Shown here in pieces: positions 1 through 8,601 of a stretch of 64,000 bases of DNA. The stretch's first letter is position 1, and each line of letters opens with the position of its first letter. Origin of the DNA: Hydrogenovibrio sp. SC-1 (lineage in GTDB: Bacteria > Pseudomonadota > Gammaproteobacteria > Thiomicrospirales > Thiomicrospiraceae); NCBI RefSeq assembly GCF_002848135.1, contig NZ_PKGB01000002.1, forward strand, positions 1-64,000, in the 5' to 3' direction. The notes beneath the pieces were generated by a model. The model was not told the DNA's origin and made no database searches. It worked only from the letters and a program-made list of their open reading frames with translations. Made by a program: the position numbers and the translations under genes.

Positions 1-93
1 CACCTGTTAATTGGAGTTCGATGCAATAGAAATTCGACTTTCTAAAACTTGAAGGCAGCATTTTTCCGATGTCTGTAATATTTAACAAAACAT

Positions 94-324
94 TTAGCCT
101 TTTGGTGGATGAGGATCATTCCCATGACTATCCTTTCGGGCAATCTTCCCATCTTTGTTATGAATAACTAGCTCTGTTTCTTGCTTCTTGCTGAGTTGCC
201 GTCCACGACTCTCAGCTTCTTTCTTCGTATCAAAATGACCCGATGACCTTTCTGAACCAGATTGACGAATATCCCAGCCACCACGTTCACTATTTGGTAC
301 CACATGAGTGCTTTTCTTTGACAT
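94..324 (-). CDS. DUF2188 small protein, transposon cargo
   Basis: A 76-residue protein with the DUF2188 pattern: an HVVP start, GGWDIRQSGSERSS, then DTKKEAESRGRQL and ELVIHNKDGKI, ending with a DSHGNDP tail. These small proteins are common in bacteria and on mobile elements, and their function is not established. A clear AAGGAG ribosome site lies about 10 bases before the ATG. It is on the same strand as the RelA/SpoT gene but 147 bp downstream of it, so it may have its own promoter. No membrane segment or signal peptide is visible. The family call is firm; the role is unknown. Confidence 0.8.
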   Translation of the reverse strand: MSKKSTHVVPNSERGGWDIRQSGSERSSGHFDTKKEAESRGRQLSKKQETELVIHNKDGKIARKDSHGNDPHPPKG

Positions 325-471
325 AAACTACAACTCCTTACAAGTTAATGATTTTAATCAGCTTAATTAACGTTCTCATCAGATCAGTGTACTCATGATT
401 AGCACCCTTTGTCTCATAATAATCATCTATTGTCATTTTCAAAATCTGGCTATTTCAATAATTGGCGAATT

Positions 472-1557
472 CTACCCTTTGGAACTTCCACTCGCGAGGT
501 CGTTCGGCCAAATAGCCAGTCTACTCGCCCTTAAAGCTTCCTCTTCTCGACAATAATCAGCGGCACTTTTACTAAAAACACTATCCAAAGCCTCTCTCGC
601 TGAAGTAATTTTATCCAAATATGCTGTATCTATCGTAGGATCATTAATAGATCCCAAAATTGACATAGGATCACGATTACTTTTTTTCAACTTATTAAGT
701 TCATCCCTAACTTCTGATAGTTTTTCTTTAGTGGCCTGAGATTGCGATTGCTCACTTTCCAGTTTACTCATCAGATCTTCGATTTTTTCAAGGTGTTCCT
801 GTCTCTCCTTGTCCACGCTTTCTCGTAATTGTTCATGAATCTGAATTTGAGTTGTTAAAGTTTTCACAAATGAACCCATTTCATCAGCGCTCCCTGCCAT
901 GCGATTAAAAACTCTCAAAAAGTAAGCCAGCACCTCATTGTCTGAAAAGTTTGGATACCTTACCTGGTGGTCAATCTCACTCCAAGCTTCTTCAAATAGC
1001 GTTCTTACCTGTATTTCGCACACAAACCTGTTTTTTGTGGGTGATGATTCAACTATATAGTGAATCGAGCGATATCCAGCATCGTGTTTTTTTATTTCAC
1101 AGCCCTTCCTCTCATAGACAGTTTCATCATCTCCATCTCTTACAAACGCAACGGTAGGTTCGTCGGTTGACCAGTTACTATTAACGAACAAATCAATTGT
1201 TTCCCAATCGTCTTTAAATAGGTGGAGCACTCTTACACCGATCAAATCCGTCACTTTTTCATGGTAATTTTCAACCGAAACATCCTGATACTTAACTGAA
1301 CCATCAAGCTTTTTACGAACAAGCTTTGCCATCAAGTGATCTGTATCTTTTACTCGCCACCTCACTGAGTGTACTTTGCTACAGGCTCTCAGGGATTTAG
1401 CAATAAACTCAGCGGAATCATTCAATGCCGAAAGACGAGAGTCATGGTGGGTGCCAATCTCTTTTAAATCATCCCAATCCAGCTCAGAAGCCTCCCACTT
1501 ATCACGTGAAAGATGACTCTTATCTAGAAATTTATCCAAATTCGTTTCAAATCCCAT
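472..1557 (-). CDS. RelA/SpoT-domain (p)ppGpp synthetase-like protein
   Basis: A protein of about 361 residues with a RelA/SpoT nucleotidyltransferase domain at roughly residues 50-200. Visible motifs are VTDLIGVRVL (metal-binding Asp), HDAGYRSIHY and CEIQVRTLFEEAW, so the synthetase core looks intact. There is no HD hydrolase domain before it and no TGS/ACT regulatory region. A coiled coil (about 235-300) and a short helical tail follow. I chose the ATG at 1557, preceded by GAGTGAGG; a GTG at 1569 directly abuts the upstream stop. The start sits at the end of the TnsE-like gene, so the two are probably translationally coupled. It may make an alarmone or, like toxic small alarmone synthetases, act in abortive defence; the sequence cannot decide between them. 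Confidence 0.8.
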   Translation of the reverse strand: MGFETNLDKFLDKSHLSRDKWEASELDWDDLKEIGTHHDSRLSALNDSAEFIAKSLRACSKVHSVRWRVKDTDHLMAKLVRKKLDGSVKYQDVSVENYHEKVTDLIGVRVLHLFKDDWETIDLFVNSNWSTDEPTVAFVRDGDDETVYERKGCEIKKHDAGYRSIHYIVESSPTKNRFVCEIQVRTLFEEAWSEIDHQVRYPNFSDNEVLAYFLRVFNRMAGSADEMGSFVKTLTTQIQIHEQLRESVDKERQEHLEKIEDLMSKLESEQSQSQATKEKLSEVRDELNKLKKSNRDPMSILGSINDPTIDTAYLDKITSAREALDSVFSKSAADYCREEEALRASRLAIWPNDLASGSSKG

Positions 1558-1569
1558 ATATGACCTCAC

Positions 1570-3390
1570 TCAATCCCTTAACTCATTAATATCTTCAAAA
1601 ATCCCACAAATAGCCCTATGCAATCGCTCCTCAAAGCTATCATTGTCACTTCCAGTATGCTTCATACTGGTCACCACAAAATCTTCAAGGATCTCATCTT
1701 TAATCTTGGAGCCGGAAGAATTAGCTATCTCAAACATCAATGATCGAGCACCATCAGAATGATCTAAGTAACCATGCTGACCACCTCTGAAAAGAAACAA
1801 CGAGTAACTGACCTCACCTTTGCCTTCGATTTCCAGCAAATAAATCGTTTGTCCGCTTTGGTTCGAGATAGCTAAAAACAAGGCTCTTCGACTTCTATCA
1901 CCGACCATATCCCATTCATAGCGTCCACTTTTTTCAGTAGGCCGTTCAAAGCTATACAAGCCAAATGGAAGAGTGGAATCCACCCGATTAACCGGTAACG
2001 CCTCAACAAACCATCCGCTCTCTTTTTCAAGCGCCGCAACCACAGCATTTGACACAGTAACCAACCTTTCCGAAATCGGTATTGGTTCGGAATCCATAAT
2101 GCGATTATTCCAAGCCTGTAAGTCATTGTCCTTTTTGTGATCACCCGGTAAAGTGCTTCCCTCATCAGAATCAGAGTCTTTTTCTTGCTGGTAGTGACGT
2201 TGCTTCTCTTTTTCAGATACTTTCTCAACTTTTTCAACCTCAACATCTTTTAAATGGCTAAACCGTTGCATCATAAACTTCAGCTCTTCTGGTGCTATGT
2301 TATTTGTCGGTCTTTCACCTTCTTTTAAATTTGGAGCATTAGACTTACCGTCATCACCTTCATCTTTTCTTTTTGGCTTGGAAGGCTTCGGGTCAGAATC
2401 TTCATCGACTGTACCACTGGACTTGAAGGAATCAACAGATTCAATTTTGATTTTTTTGAAAGGTAAAGGGTGATCGCAATCCTCGATTGTTCTGACCATA
2501 TAGGTTGTAAATTCTTCTTCGCCATCTCTTGGTGGCAACCACTGTCCGAAAACTTCCAAACTGGTATCACCAGAAAACGGCAAATAGGTTCTTGGGCAAA
2601 ATTCAGAAATCATACGGCCATCTTTGGTTTTAAACTTTTTCTTTGCATTCACTAGTGAAGCATAGATATAACTCATGGCACCCATTGCAGCTTTATCAGT
2701 CAAGGCACGGGCAATCATAAAAGCATCTGAGTCGTAACAGTTCCTTTTTAGCCAAATATAGGCACTCTTATCCGTTTCATCAAACTCATATTTAAAGAAC
2801 AGTCTGTTGGCTTGTTGGGAGTTCTTAAAGTCACTAAGCGCTCCATTGAAAAGCTCTTTTGTAAAGTAAGTAGAACCAGAAAAATAATAACGAATCACCT
2901 CGGTTGTAGGAATCAATACGGTGATAATTTTGCCATTGACTTTTGAGTTCGGGAACTTCAGAAACTGCACACCATAACCTTGGTAAATGAATGGTATTTT
3001 GGTACCAAGCTTTTCTTCATTGTAAAAAGAGATTACATCCGCTTCTGCTTGATTGATAGAAACATTGGTTAATTCAGAGGATTCCCATACTGGAGAACTA
3101 TTTCTCCAAACGGTACCGGGCTTTAAGAAGATAAGATTAGTTACATCGACTTTTATGGATAGGTTGGCTGTTTTGTCGATTTGTTTTGACTTGAAAATAT
3201 CTTTTGCGGGAATGGACTTTATTTTTTCGAGAGATTGATACTCATCTGAGTAGCGTGAGAAGTTAACGATTAAGGTTTTAAAGGGCATTGATGAGTCATG
3301 TGCATTTTCGAATGAAACACTTCTGACTATATCGAGGCGGTAAAAAGTATCGGGCTGAGCTTTTTCAATGAGGGCGTTTAGCGTGAACAT
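1570..3390 (-). CDS. Probable TnsE-like transposition protein
   Basis: A 606-residue soluble protein starting 139 bp inside the transposon end, with a strong AAGGAGG ribosome site. From memory of Tn7 TnsE I see the same layout. An N-terminal region contains IPTTEVIRYYFSGS. A segment with FGQWLPPRDG and YMVRTIEDCDHPLPF follows, then a long acidic low-complexity linker (about 325-425), then MMQRFSHL, and a C-terminal domain with RRALFLAISNQSGQTIYLLE that matches the TnsE C-terminal pattern. TnsE directs Tn7 into DNA being replicated, through the sliding clamp. In Tn7 itself tnsE is the innermost tns gene, whereas here it is the first gene from the end, which is odd. The similarity is remembered and not computed; otherwise it is a hypothetical transposon protein. 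Confidence 0.45.
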   Translation of the reverse strand: MFTLNALIEKAQPDTFYRLDIVRSVSFENAHDSSMPFKTLIVNFSRYSDEYQSLEKIKSIPAKDIFKSKQIDKTANLSIKVDVTNLIFLKPGTVWRNSSPVWESSELTNVSINQAEADVISFYNEEKLGTKIPFIYQGYGVQFLKFPNSKVNGKIITVLIPTTEVIRYYFSGSTYFTKELFNGALSDFKNSQQANRLFFKYEFDETDKSAYIWLKRNCYDSDAFMIARALTDKAAMGAMSYIYASLVNAKKKFKTKDGRMISEFCPRTYLPFSGDTSLEVFGQWLPPRDGEEEFTTYMVRTIEDCDHPLPFKKIKIESVDSFKSSGTVDEDSDPKPSKPKRKDEGDDGKSNAPNLKEGERPTNNIAPEELKFMMQRFSHLKDVEVEKVEKVSEKEKQRHYQQEKDSDSDEGSTLPGDHKKDNDLQAWNNRIMDSEPIPISERLVTVSNAVVAALEKESGWFVEALPVNRVDSTLPFGLYSFERPTEKSGRYEWDMVGDRSRRALFLAISNQSGQTIYLLEIEGKGEVSYSLFLFRGGQHGYLDHSDGARSLMFEIANSSGSKIKDEILEDFVVTSMKHTGSDNDSFEERLHRAICGIFEDINELRD

Positions 3391-3461
3391 TGGTATTCAG
3401 CCTCCTTTGATTAAGTTGACTGAATCTCAGCAAAAGTAAAAAGAAACTAAACCAGAACCCT

Positions 3462-3529
3462 ATTCTCAAATAATTCTGTAGATTCTCATTTAATTTTGGA
3501 ATTATCAAATAATTTTGGAGTTGACAACA
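3462..3529 (-). repeat. Transposon terminus with three 20-bp TnsB-like repeats
   Basis: Three direct repeats stand head to tail with exact 20-bp spacing at 3462-3481, 3482-3501 and 3502-3521. They share ATTCTCAAATAATT or a close variant, followed by YTGKAG or TTGGAR. They are followed by the terminal nine bases TTGACAACA (3521-3529), which read TGTTGTCAA from the end inward. Tn7-family ends carry several about 20-22-bp TnsB sites next to a terminal TGT, so this is the expected architecture of one element end. Confidence 0.8.
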
Positions 3530-4633
3530 GCGACCTTGCGGGTCATCCGCAAAAAAACCACTGGGTGTGGGGTTCATTGCACAAATTAATTGAACTCTAG
3601 CGGGATATCGAACCTTTTGATTTACCCGGGTAATATCAACGTGACCCGTTTCTAAAGGTTCACGTAAAGCCTCTAACACAGATCGACTAAATTCAGGGAG
3701 TTCATCTAAAAAAAGGATGGAGTGATGCGCCATTGAAATCGCACCCGGCTTGGGTTGAGAGCCACTGCCACCCCCAACCATTGCAGCCGCAGTTGCGGTG
3801 TGATGAGGCTGCACTAACTCACGGTGGAAAAACGCATCAGCAGCAACTTGCTCGCCGGCAACGGATCGAATGGAAGCAACTTCGATGGCTTGCTTCAACG
3901 ACAAATCCGGTAAGATGGTTAATAGTCGAGAGGCTAACATGCTCTTTCCCGCACCCGGCGGTCCAACCATCAACAAAGAATGTCCACCGGAAGCGCAGAT
4001 TTCCAATACACGTTTCGCTTGCTGTTGTCCACGAATATCCGCTAGGTCTTCTTCATAACGCGGTGGCGAAGGCGGGGTAGCGCTTGGCGGGACCAATGAT
4101 TTCCCTGCCATAAAGAATTGACACACGTCTAATAAATGCTCAGCCGCCAATACTGGGGCAGTATCAATTAAACTGGCCTCTGCCAAGTTTGCTTTTGGGA
4201 TAATCAAAATACGCTTTTGTGACTTAGCTTGTATCACAGCAGGCAAAATTCCCGGAACCGCTCTTAAACTGCCATCTAAAGACAATTCACCCAAAAATTC
4301 ATACCCGTTAAATGAGACCTCTGCTTCGGGAAGTTGCCCCGTGGCTTGTAATATCCCTAACGCAATCGGCAAATCGTAACGCCCACCTTGTTTGGGTGTG
4401 TCCGCAGGTGCTAAATTAATGGTGATACGTTTGGGCGGCAACGTAAAGCCACTATTCAATAGCGCACTGCGTACGCGGTCACGACTTTCTTTTACCGACG
4501 CTTCTGGCAAGCCCACCAAAGACAAGCTAGGAAGTCCATTCGTACTATGAACCTCAACTTGTACCTCTGGTGCTTGTATCCCCAGTACGGCTCTTGAATA
4601 AAGCGTTGCATAGTGACCCGTGTTTTGATTCAT
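3530..4633 (-). pseudogene. comM (yifB) 5' part, interrupted by transposon
   Basis: The first 368 residues of the Mg-chelatase-like AAA+ ATPase ComM/YifB, a helicase that promotes branch migration during natural transformation. It has the N-terminal domain, Walker A GPPGAGKS (224-231), Walker B SILFLDE (305-311) and arginine-rich VRYPARVQLICAMNPTPSGFF. The frame breaks after QGR, where the family continues CRC; full-length homologues are about 500 residues, so roughly 130 are missing and probably lie beyond the other end of the element. Reading through the transposon end adds about 54 foreign residues and overlaps the TnsE-like start. It follows ubiK by 12 bp in one operon. Transformation efficiency is probably reduced but not abolished, because dprA is intact. 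Confidence 0.88.
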
Positions 4634-4645
4634 AACAAGGAGACG

Positions 4646-4900
4646 TTACTCCGAATCGCTTTGACGGGCTTCAAGCTCAGCAACTTGCCTTTCAAGCGCC
4701 TCTAATTTAGAACGCGTTTTTGCTAAAACTGCTTTCTGAATATCAAATTCCTGTCGTGAAACCAAATCCAGTTTCTCAAACTGCACACTCATGGTTTGTT
4801 TTAAATTCTGTTGAACATTCTCAGGGATTTTACCGAGGCCAGGCGGAAAGACCTGAGTGATTGCTTCAACAAAAGATTCAAGCTGCTGCGCGTTAACCAT
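4646..4900 (-). CDS. Ubiquinone biosynthesis accessory factor UbiK
   Basis: An 84-residue BMFP-domain protein of the YqiC/UbiK family. Such proteins are small coiled-coil factors that help the soluble Ubi complex, with UbiJ, make ubiquinone under aerobic conditions. It shows an amphipathic N-terminal helix (SFVEAITQVFPPGL) and a C-terminal coiled coil (LAKTRSKLEALERQVAELEARQ). I chose the ATG at 4900, placed six bases after GGAGCGAG; a GTG one codon earlier is less likely. It lies directly upstream of comM, a pairing common in gammaproteobacteria, and is divergent from the diguanylate cyclase gene. Confidence 0.85.
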   Translation of the reverse strand: MVNAQQLESFVEAITQVFPPGLGKIPENVQQNLKQTMSVQFEKLDLVSRQEFDIQKAVLAKTRSKLEALERQVAELEARQSDSE

Positions 4901-5033
4901 CACTCGCTCCTAATTAATGAAATGGGCATTCAATATACCCGATTAGAGCCATTTTTTCTATTGTAACTCTAGGGTTTAGCTTTAAAGACGTGTAGAATAA
5001 TTGTAAATTTTAGAAACCTGAACAGGAAACCCT

Positions 5034-6095
5034 ATGCTTATTGATGTAAAAGATGCACCGGATAAAGCGCAACGCATTTTTGTTCAGCTGGTCGATGTAT
5101 TTGAAGATCAGGAAATTAACCCCACACCGCTTAACTATTATATTTGGTATCAATACTACAAAGGCAGTAACCCTAAATTTCGACAAGAAATGGACGCCGC
5201 CCTTCAAGACCCATTTGGCTACAATGATCGCCTTGGCCGTCGACTATACGATGAATATTTTGCCGAGGATGAAGGCACCAATGACTTTGACCGCGCCTTG
5301 AAACGACTCGTTGGTTCAGTCGTTAAGCGAATGAACGTTTGGAGTGCAAAACTCGAAAAACACACACAAGAACTGGATCAAAACTTACATACGCTATCCG
5401 AAGAATCACTCGATGCTGAAAAGTTAAAACAATTAACGAGTCACATGTTGAACACGGCGACTTCCATGAAGCAATCCAGCGAAGAATTTCAACATGAAAT
5501 GAACGAAAGTAACGCTGAAATCAACCGATTGCGGCAGGAATTAATCGAGGCTAAGGCTGAAACCCTGACAGATGAATTAACCGAACTAGGCAATCGAAAA
5601 GCCTTTAATAATACCCTTCAAGACTTAGTTGAACAAACGCCCGACAACCCTGAAAGCTTAATTCTGATACTGACCGACATCGATCACTTTAAGCGGTTTA
5701 ACGATACTTTTGGTCACTTGGTTGGCGACAGTGTTTTACGCTACTTTTCGAATATTATGAAAAAATCCAAACAGGAAAATGATTCTATTTGTCGCTATGG
5801 GGGAGAGGAATTTGCCATTATTCTCTCTCATAGCAGCCTTGAAAAAGGGCTTCAACGAGCTGAAAAAATTCGGCATTCACTGGAACACGCCGTACTGAAA
5901 CGGAAAGATTCAGATAAAACCTTGGGAACCATCACTGCTTCATTTGGGGTTGCTAGCTATAAAGGTATTGACACTGAAAGTATTGATGACTGGATTAAGC
6001 GAGCTGACGATGCCCTCTACAAAGCCAAGAGCAACGGCAGAAATCAAGTTGTGAGTGAAACTGAACTCAGTCGTGTAACGGATGCCCCAAAATAA
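5034..6095 (+). CDS. GGDEF diguanylate cyclase
   Basis: A 353-residue cytoplasmic protein expected to make cyclic di-GMP from GTP. The N-terminal 170 residues are helical, with a coiled coil around 105-175, and look like a sensor of no recognised family. The GGDEF domain follows: TDELTELGNRKAF (179-191), DIDHFKRFND, GGEEF at 256-260 and the final ADDALYKAKSNGRN. The position of the inhibitory RxxD site reads QEND, so product inhibition through the usual I-site is probably absent. No membrane segment is present. Its stop codon lies inside the palindromic terminator shared with the convergent SPOR gene. Confidence 0.9.
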   Translation: MLIDVKDAPDKAQRIFVQLVDVFEDQEINPTPLNYYIWYQYYKGSNPKFRQEMDAALQDPFGYNDRLGRRLYDEYFAEDEGTNDFDRALKRLVGSVVKRMNVWSAKLEKHTQELDQNLHTLSEESLDAEKLKQLTSHMLNTATSMKQSSEEFQHEMNESNAEINRLRQELIEAKAETLTDELTELGNRKAFNNTLQDLVEQTPDNPESLILILTDIDHFKRFNDTFGHLVGDSVLRYFSNIMKKSKQENDSICRYGGEEFAIILSHSSLEKGLQRAEKIRHSLEHAVLKRKDSDKTLGTITASFGVASYKGIDTESIDDWIKRADDALYKAKSNGRNQVVSETELSRVTDAPK

Positions 6096-6112
6096 CCAGG
6101 CCTGGTTATTTT
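6089..6112. terminator. Bidirectional terminator, CCAGGCCTGG palindrome
   Basis: A perfect 24-bp palindrome with arms of 12 bases ending in a run of T on both strands, centred on AGGCCT at 6098-6103. The stop codon of the diguanylate cyclase gene (6093-6095) and that of the convergent SPOR gene (6106-6108) are both inside it. It belongs to the dispersed palindrome family described in the findings. Confidence 0.75.
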
Positions 6113-6765
6113 TGGACGCGCATCAATAGCGTATCGGCTCCAAGAGACCTTAATACATTACGTTTTTTGTTAAGCTCTAACCGATCTTCAAAAGGCCCTG
6201 CTCTTAACCGATAATAGCGTTCTGTTTTGAAAAGTCTTAAGCTGACATCTTCCTGAGCTGAACTCAAACGCTCAAGCTCTTGACGTGCCATGGCTTCTGA
6301 ACCAAAGGTTCCTGCAACAATATAATAAGGGTCGGCCAATTTCACCGGAATCGGTTCAGCATCGACCACCACTTCGGTCTCTGCCAATCCTTCATAAAAG
6401 GTATACTGAATCGATTTTGGCTGCTCAACAGTCGGCATAGGTAAGCTCTCAACCACGATTGGCGCTACTTGTGCCGCCAGTTGTGGGGATTGAGACATGG
6501 TCACTTTAGGAGCTTTCGCCACCTCTGATGTCAAAATCTTTGAAGCTGGTTTTTCAGAATCTGATTTCAAACCCTGAGTAGCAAAATGCTGCGCGATCCA
6601 ATACCCCAACAACAGCAATACCGTTAATAGCACCACTAAGCTCATTAACCGTTTAAAACCCAATTTTGACTCGACCGCTACCGGCTGAGGAGCAACCTGA
6701 GAACGACGCTGATATGGCTTACGCTTAGAAGGGCCATGCCGATAATCTCGTGTTGCATGTTTCAT
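6106..6765 (-). CDS. SPOR-domain membrane protein (FtsN-like)
   Basis: A 219-residue single-pass inner membrane protein. A basic N-terminus is followed by a membrane segment at about 40-60 (LMSLVVLLTVLLLLGYWIA), a long periplasmic linker, and a C-terminal SPOR domain (about 145-217; YYIVAGTFGSEAMARQELERL to YYRLRAGPFEDRLELNKKR). SPOR domains bind denuded peptidoglycan at the division septum. Its position 16 bp downstream of argS matches the argS-SPOR arrangement of many gammaproteobacteria, where the protein is FtsN-like. I do not assign ftsN itself because the essential FtsN segment cannot be recognised by eye. Confidence 0.8.
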   Translation of the reverse strand: MKHATRDYRHGPSKRKPYQRRSQVAPQPVAVESKLGFKRLMSLVVLLTVLLLLGYWIAQHFATQGLKSDSEKPASKILTSEVAKAPKVTMSQSPQLAAQVAPIVVESLPMPTVEQPKSIQYTFYEGLAETEVVVDAEPIPVKLADPYYIVAGTFGSEAMARQELERLSSAQEDVSLRLFKTERYYRLRAGPFEDRLELNKKRNVLRSLGADTLLMRVQK

Positions 6766-6781
6766 TCAATCGTTCCTAATT

Positions 6782-8560
6782 TCACATTTTTTCTGGCGCA
6801 GACACGCCCAACACTTGTAACCCATTTTGTAAAACTTGACGAACGGCTAACACCAAGGTTAATCGAGCATGGCGTAATCCAGCCTCTTCGACAATAAACT
6901 GGCTGGCATTATAGTAGCTGTGAAGCCCTTGTGCTAAAGCCTTTAAATAATAGGCAATCTGATGAGGTTCATACGCCAAAGCGGCACGCGAGACAATATC
7001 AGGGTACTGGGCCAATAATGTTGCCAAATCAGTCTCCACCTCATCCGTCAAGAGGGACAAATTGGCCAACCCTTGTTGAATATCAACCGCCGCGCCTTTT
7101 TCCTCTGCCATAGACAACACCTGACAAATCCTCGCATGCGCATATTGAATGTAATAAACGGGGTTTTCATTGGATTTTGATTTCGCCAAATCCAGATCAA
7201 AGTCCATATGTTGCTCAGATTTACGTTGCACGTAGAAAAAGCGTGCCGCATCTTTACCCACTTCATCCCGTAACTCTCGCAAGGTGACAAATTGGCCAGA
7301 ACGCGTTGACATCGCCAGCTTTTCACCGCCTCGATACAAAATCGCAAACTGAACCAATAACACTTCTAACGCATCGGCATTGGTATCCAGTGCTTGCATC
7401 GCGGCTTTTACTCGCGGCACATAGCCATGATGATCCGAACCCCAAATATCGATGAGCAGATCAAACCCTCTTTCGAGTTTATTAAAATGGTAAGCAATAT
7501 CCGAGGCGAAATAAGTCTTGATACCATTATCACGCACCACGACTCGGTCTTTTTCATCACCATAGTCGGTGGACCTAAACCACAGAGCGCCGTTTTTTTC
7601 ATAAATTTTGCCAGATGCCTGCAGTTTTTCAATCGCAGCGTCAATAACTCCGCTGTCCATGAGTGATCTTTCAGAAAACCAGTTTTCAAACTCGACGCCA
7701 AAGCCGGCTAAATCTTCTCGAATGTCAGCCAAAATGGTCTCTAAGGCCAAATCAAAAATATAACGATAAGCCGCTTCCCCTAACAAGGATTTTGCGCGTG
7801 CAATCAAGGCATCAATATGGGCTTCTTTATCCCCCGTCTTTTCGCCAGAAGGTAGTTGTTTTTCATCTTCACAGATGCCGGTAAAAATCACATCGCTGGC
7901 ATGCCGTAAGGCCTCACCTTTATCTTCGTAAATCGTTTTGGCAATATCGAAGATGTAATCGCCTTTATAACCATTGCTCGGAAACACCAAGTCTTCACCA
8001 CAATGTTGGCAATAACGTAACCAAGTCGAAGTGGCCAGTATATCCATTTGCCGACCTGCATCATTAACATAGTATTCCCGTGCGACCTCGAACCCAGCAG
8101 TTTCCAGTAGGTTGGCAACACTGGCACCATAAGCGGCTCCGCGGCCATGTCCAACATGCAAAGGACCGGTTGGGTTAGCCGATACATATTCAACCAATAC
8201 CGACTTACCTTGACCCACATTACACCGACCAAACTCTGTTGTTTCAGCGAGCACTGTCTCCACTATGTCCAGTTTGGCAGCTTCGTTCATAAAGAAATTA
8301 ATAAAACCTGGCCCAGCAATTTCCACTTTCACCACAGCACGATTTTGAGGCAAACGTGTCACGATCATTTCAGCAATTTCACGCGGTGGTTTTCCGACCA
8401 GTTTTGTTAACATCATGGCCAGATTGGTTGCAAAATCTCCATGCGCCTTATCTCGAGTATTTTCTACATTCACCCTCGGACTGGCCTCTTCAGGCAAAAT
8501 GCTTTCTTGCTTCAAAATGGCGATAACGTCTACTAATAACTCTGCAACCTGCTGCTTCAT
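6782..8560 (-). CDS. argS: Arginine--tRNA ligase
   Basis: A 592-residue class I aminoacyl-tRNA synthetase charging tRNA-Arg with arginine. It has the N-terminal Arg-tRNA additional domain, the HIGH signature as HVGH (135-138, in SANPTGPLHVGHGRG), and the DALR anticodon-binding domain at the C-terminus (AYEPHQIAYYLKALAQGLHSYYN). The KMSKS loop is the degenerate form LAMSTRSGQ, as is normal for many bacterial ArgRS. Length fits the family (E. coli about 577). It is followed closely by the SPOR gene. Confidence 0.97.
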   Translation of the reverse strand: MKQQVAELLVDVIAILKQESILPEEASPRVNVENTRDKAHGDFATNLAMMLTKLVGKPPREIAEMIVTRLPQNRAVVKVEIAGPGFINFFMNEAAKLDIVETVLAETTEFGRCNVGQGKSVLVEYVSANPTGPLHVGHGRGAAYGASVANLLETAGFEVAREYYVNDAGRQMDILATSTWLRYCQHCGEDLVFPSNGYKGDYIFDIAKTIYEDKGEALRHASDVIFTGICEDEKQLPSGEKTGDKEAHIDALIARAKSLLGEAAYRYIFDLALETILADIREDLAGFGVEFENWFSERSLMDSGVIDAAIEKLQASGKIYEKNGALWFRSTDYGDEKDRVVVRDNGIKTYFASDIAYHFNKLERGFDLLIDIWGSDHHGYVPRVKAAMQALDTNADALEVLLVQFAILYRGGEKLAMSTRSGQFVTLRELRDEVGKDAARFFYVQRKSEQHMDFDLDLAKSKSNENPVYYIQYAHARICQVLSMAEEKGAAVDIQQGLANLSLLTDEVETDLATLLAQYPDIVSRAALAYEPHQIAYYLKALAQGLHSYYNASQFIVEEAGLRHARLTLVLAVRQVLQNGLQVLGVSAPEKM

Positions 8561-8601
8561 GCTAATGGTGTCTCTTTAATATATTTTGGAATGGAACTAT
8601 T

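Larger units (their letters stand above)
1..3529. mobile_element. Tn7-like element inserted in comM, one end only
   Basis: The comM reading frame is intact up to an Arg codon at 3530-3532 and then runs into foreign AT-rich DNA. On the minus strand the foreign DNA starts TGTTGTCAACTCC, with the 5'-TGT typical of Tn7-like ends, followed by three 20-bp repeats (3462-3521). The bases GCGAC at 3530-3534 would be the 5-bp target duplication; the partner copy is outside the window. Acinetobacter AbaR/Tn6022 islands, which are Tn7-like, are known to insert in comM, as I recall at this same Arg/Cys codon junction. Genes inside, reading away from the end, are a probable TnsE-like protein, a RelA/SpoT-domain protein and a DUF2188 protein. 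The core genes tnsABC were not seen and should lie further left if the element is complete. Confidence 0.75.
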
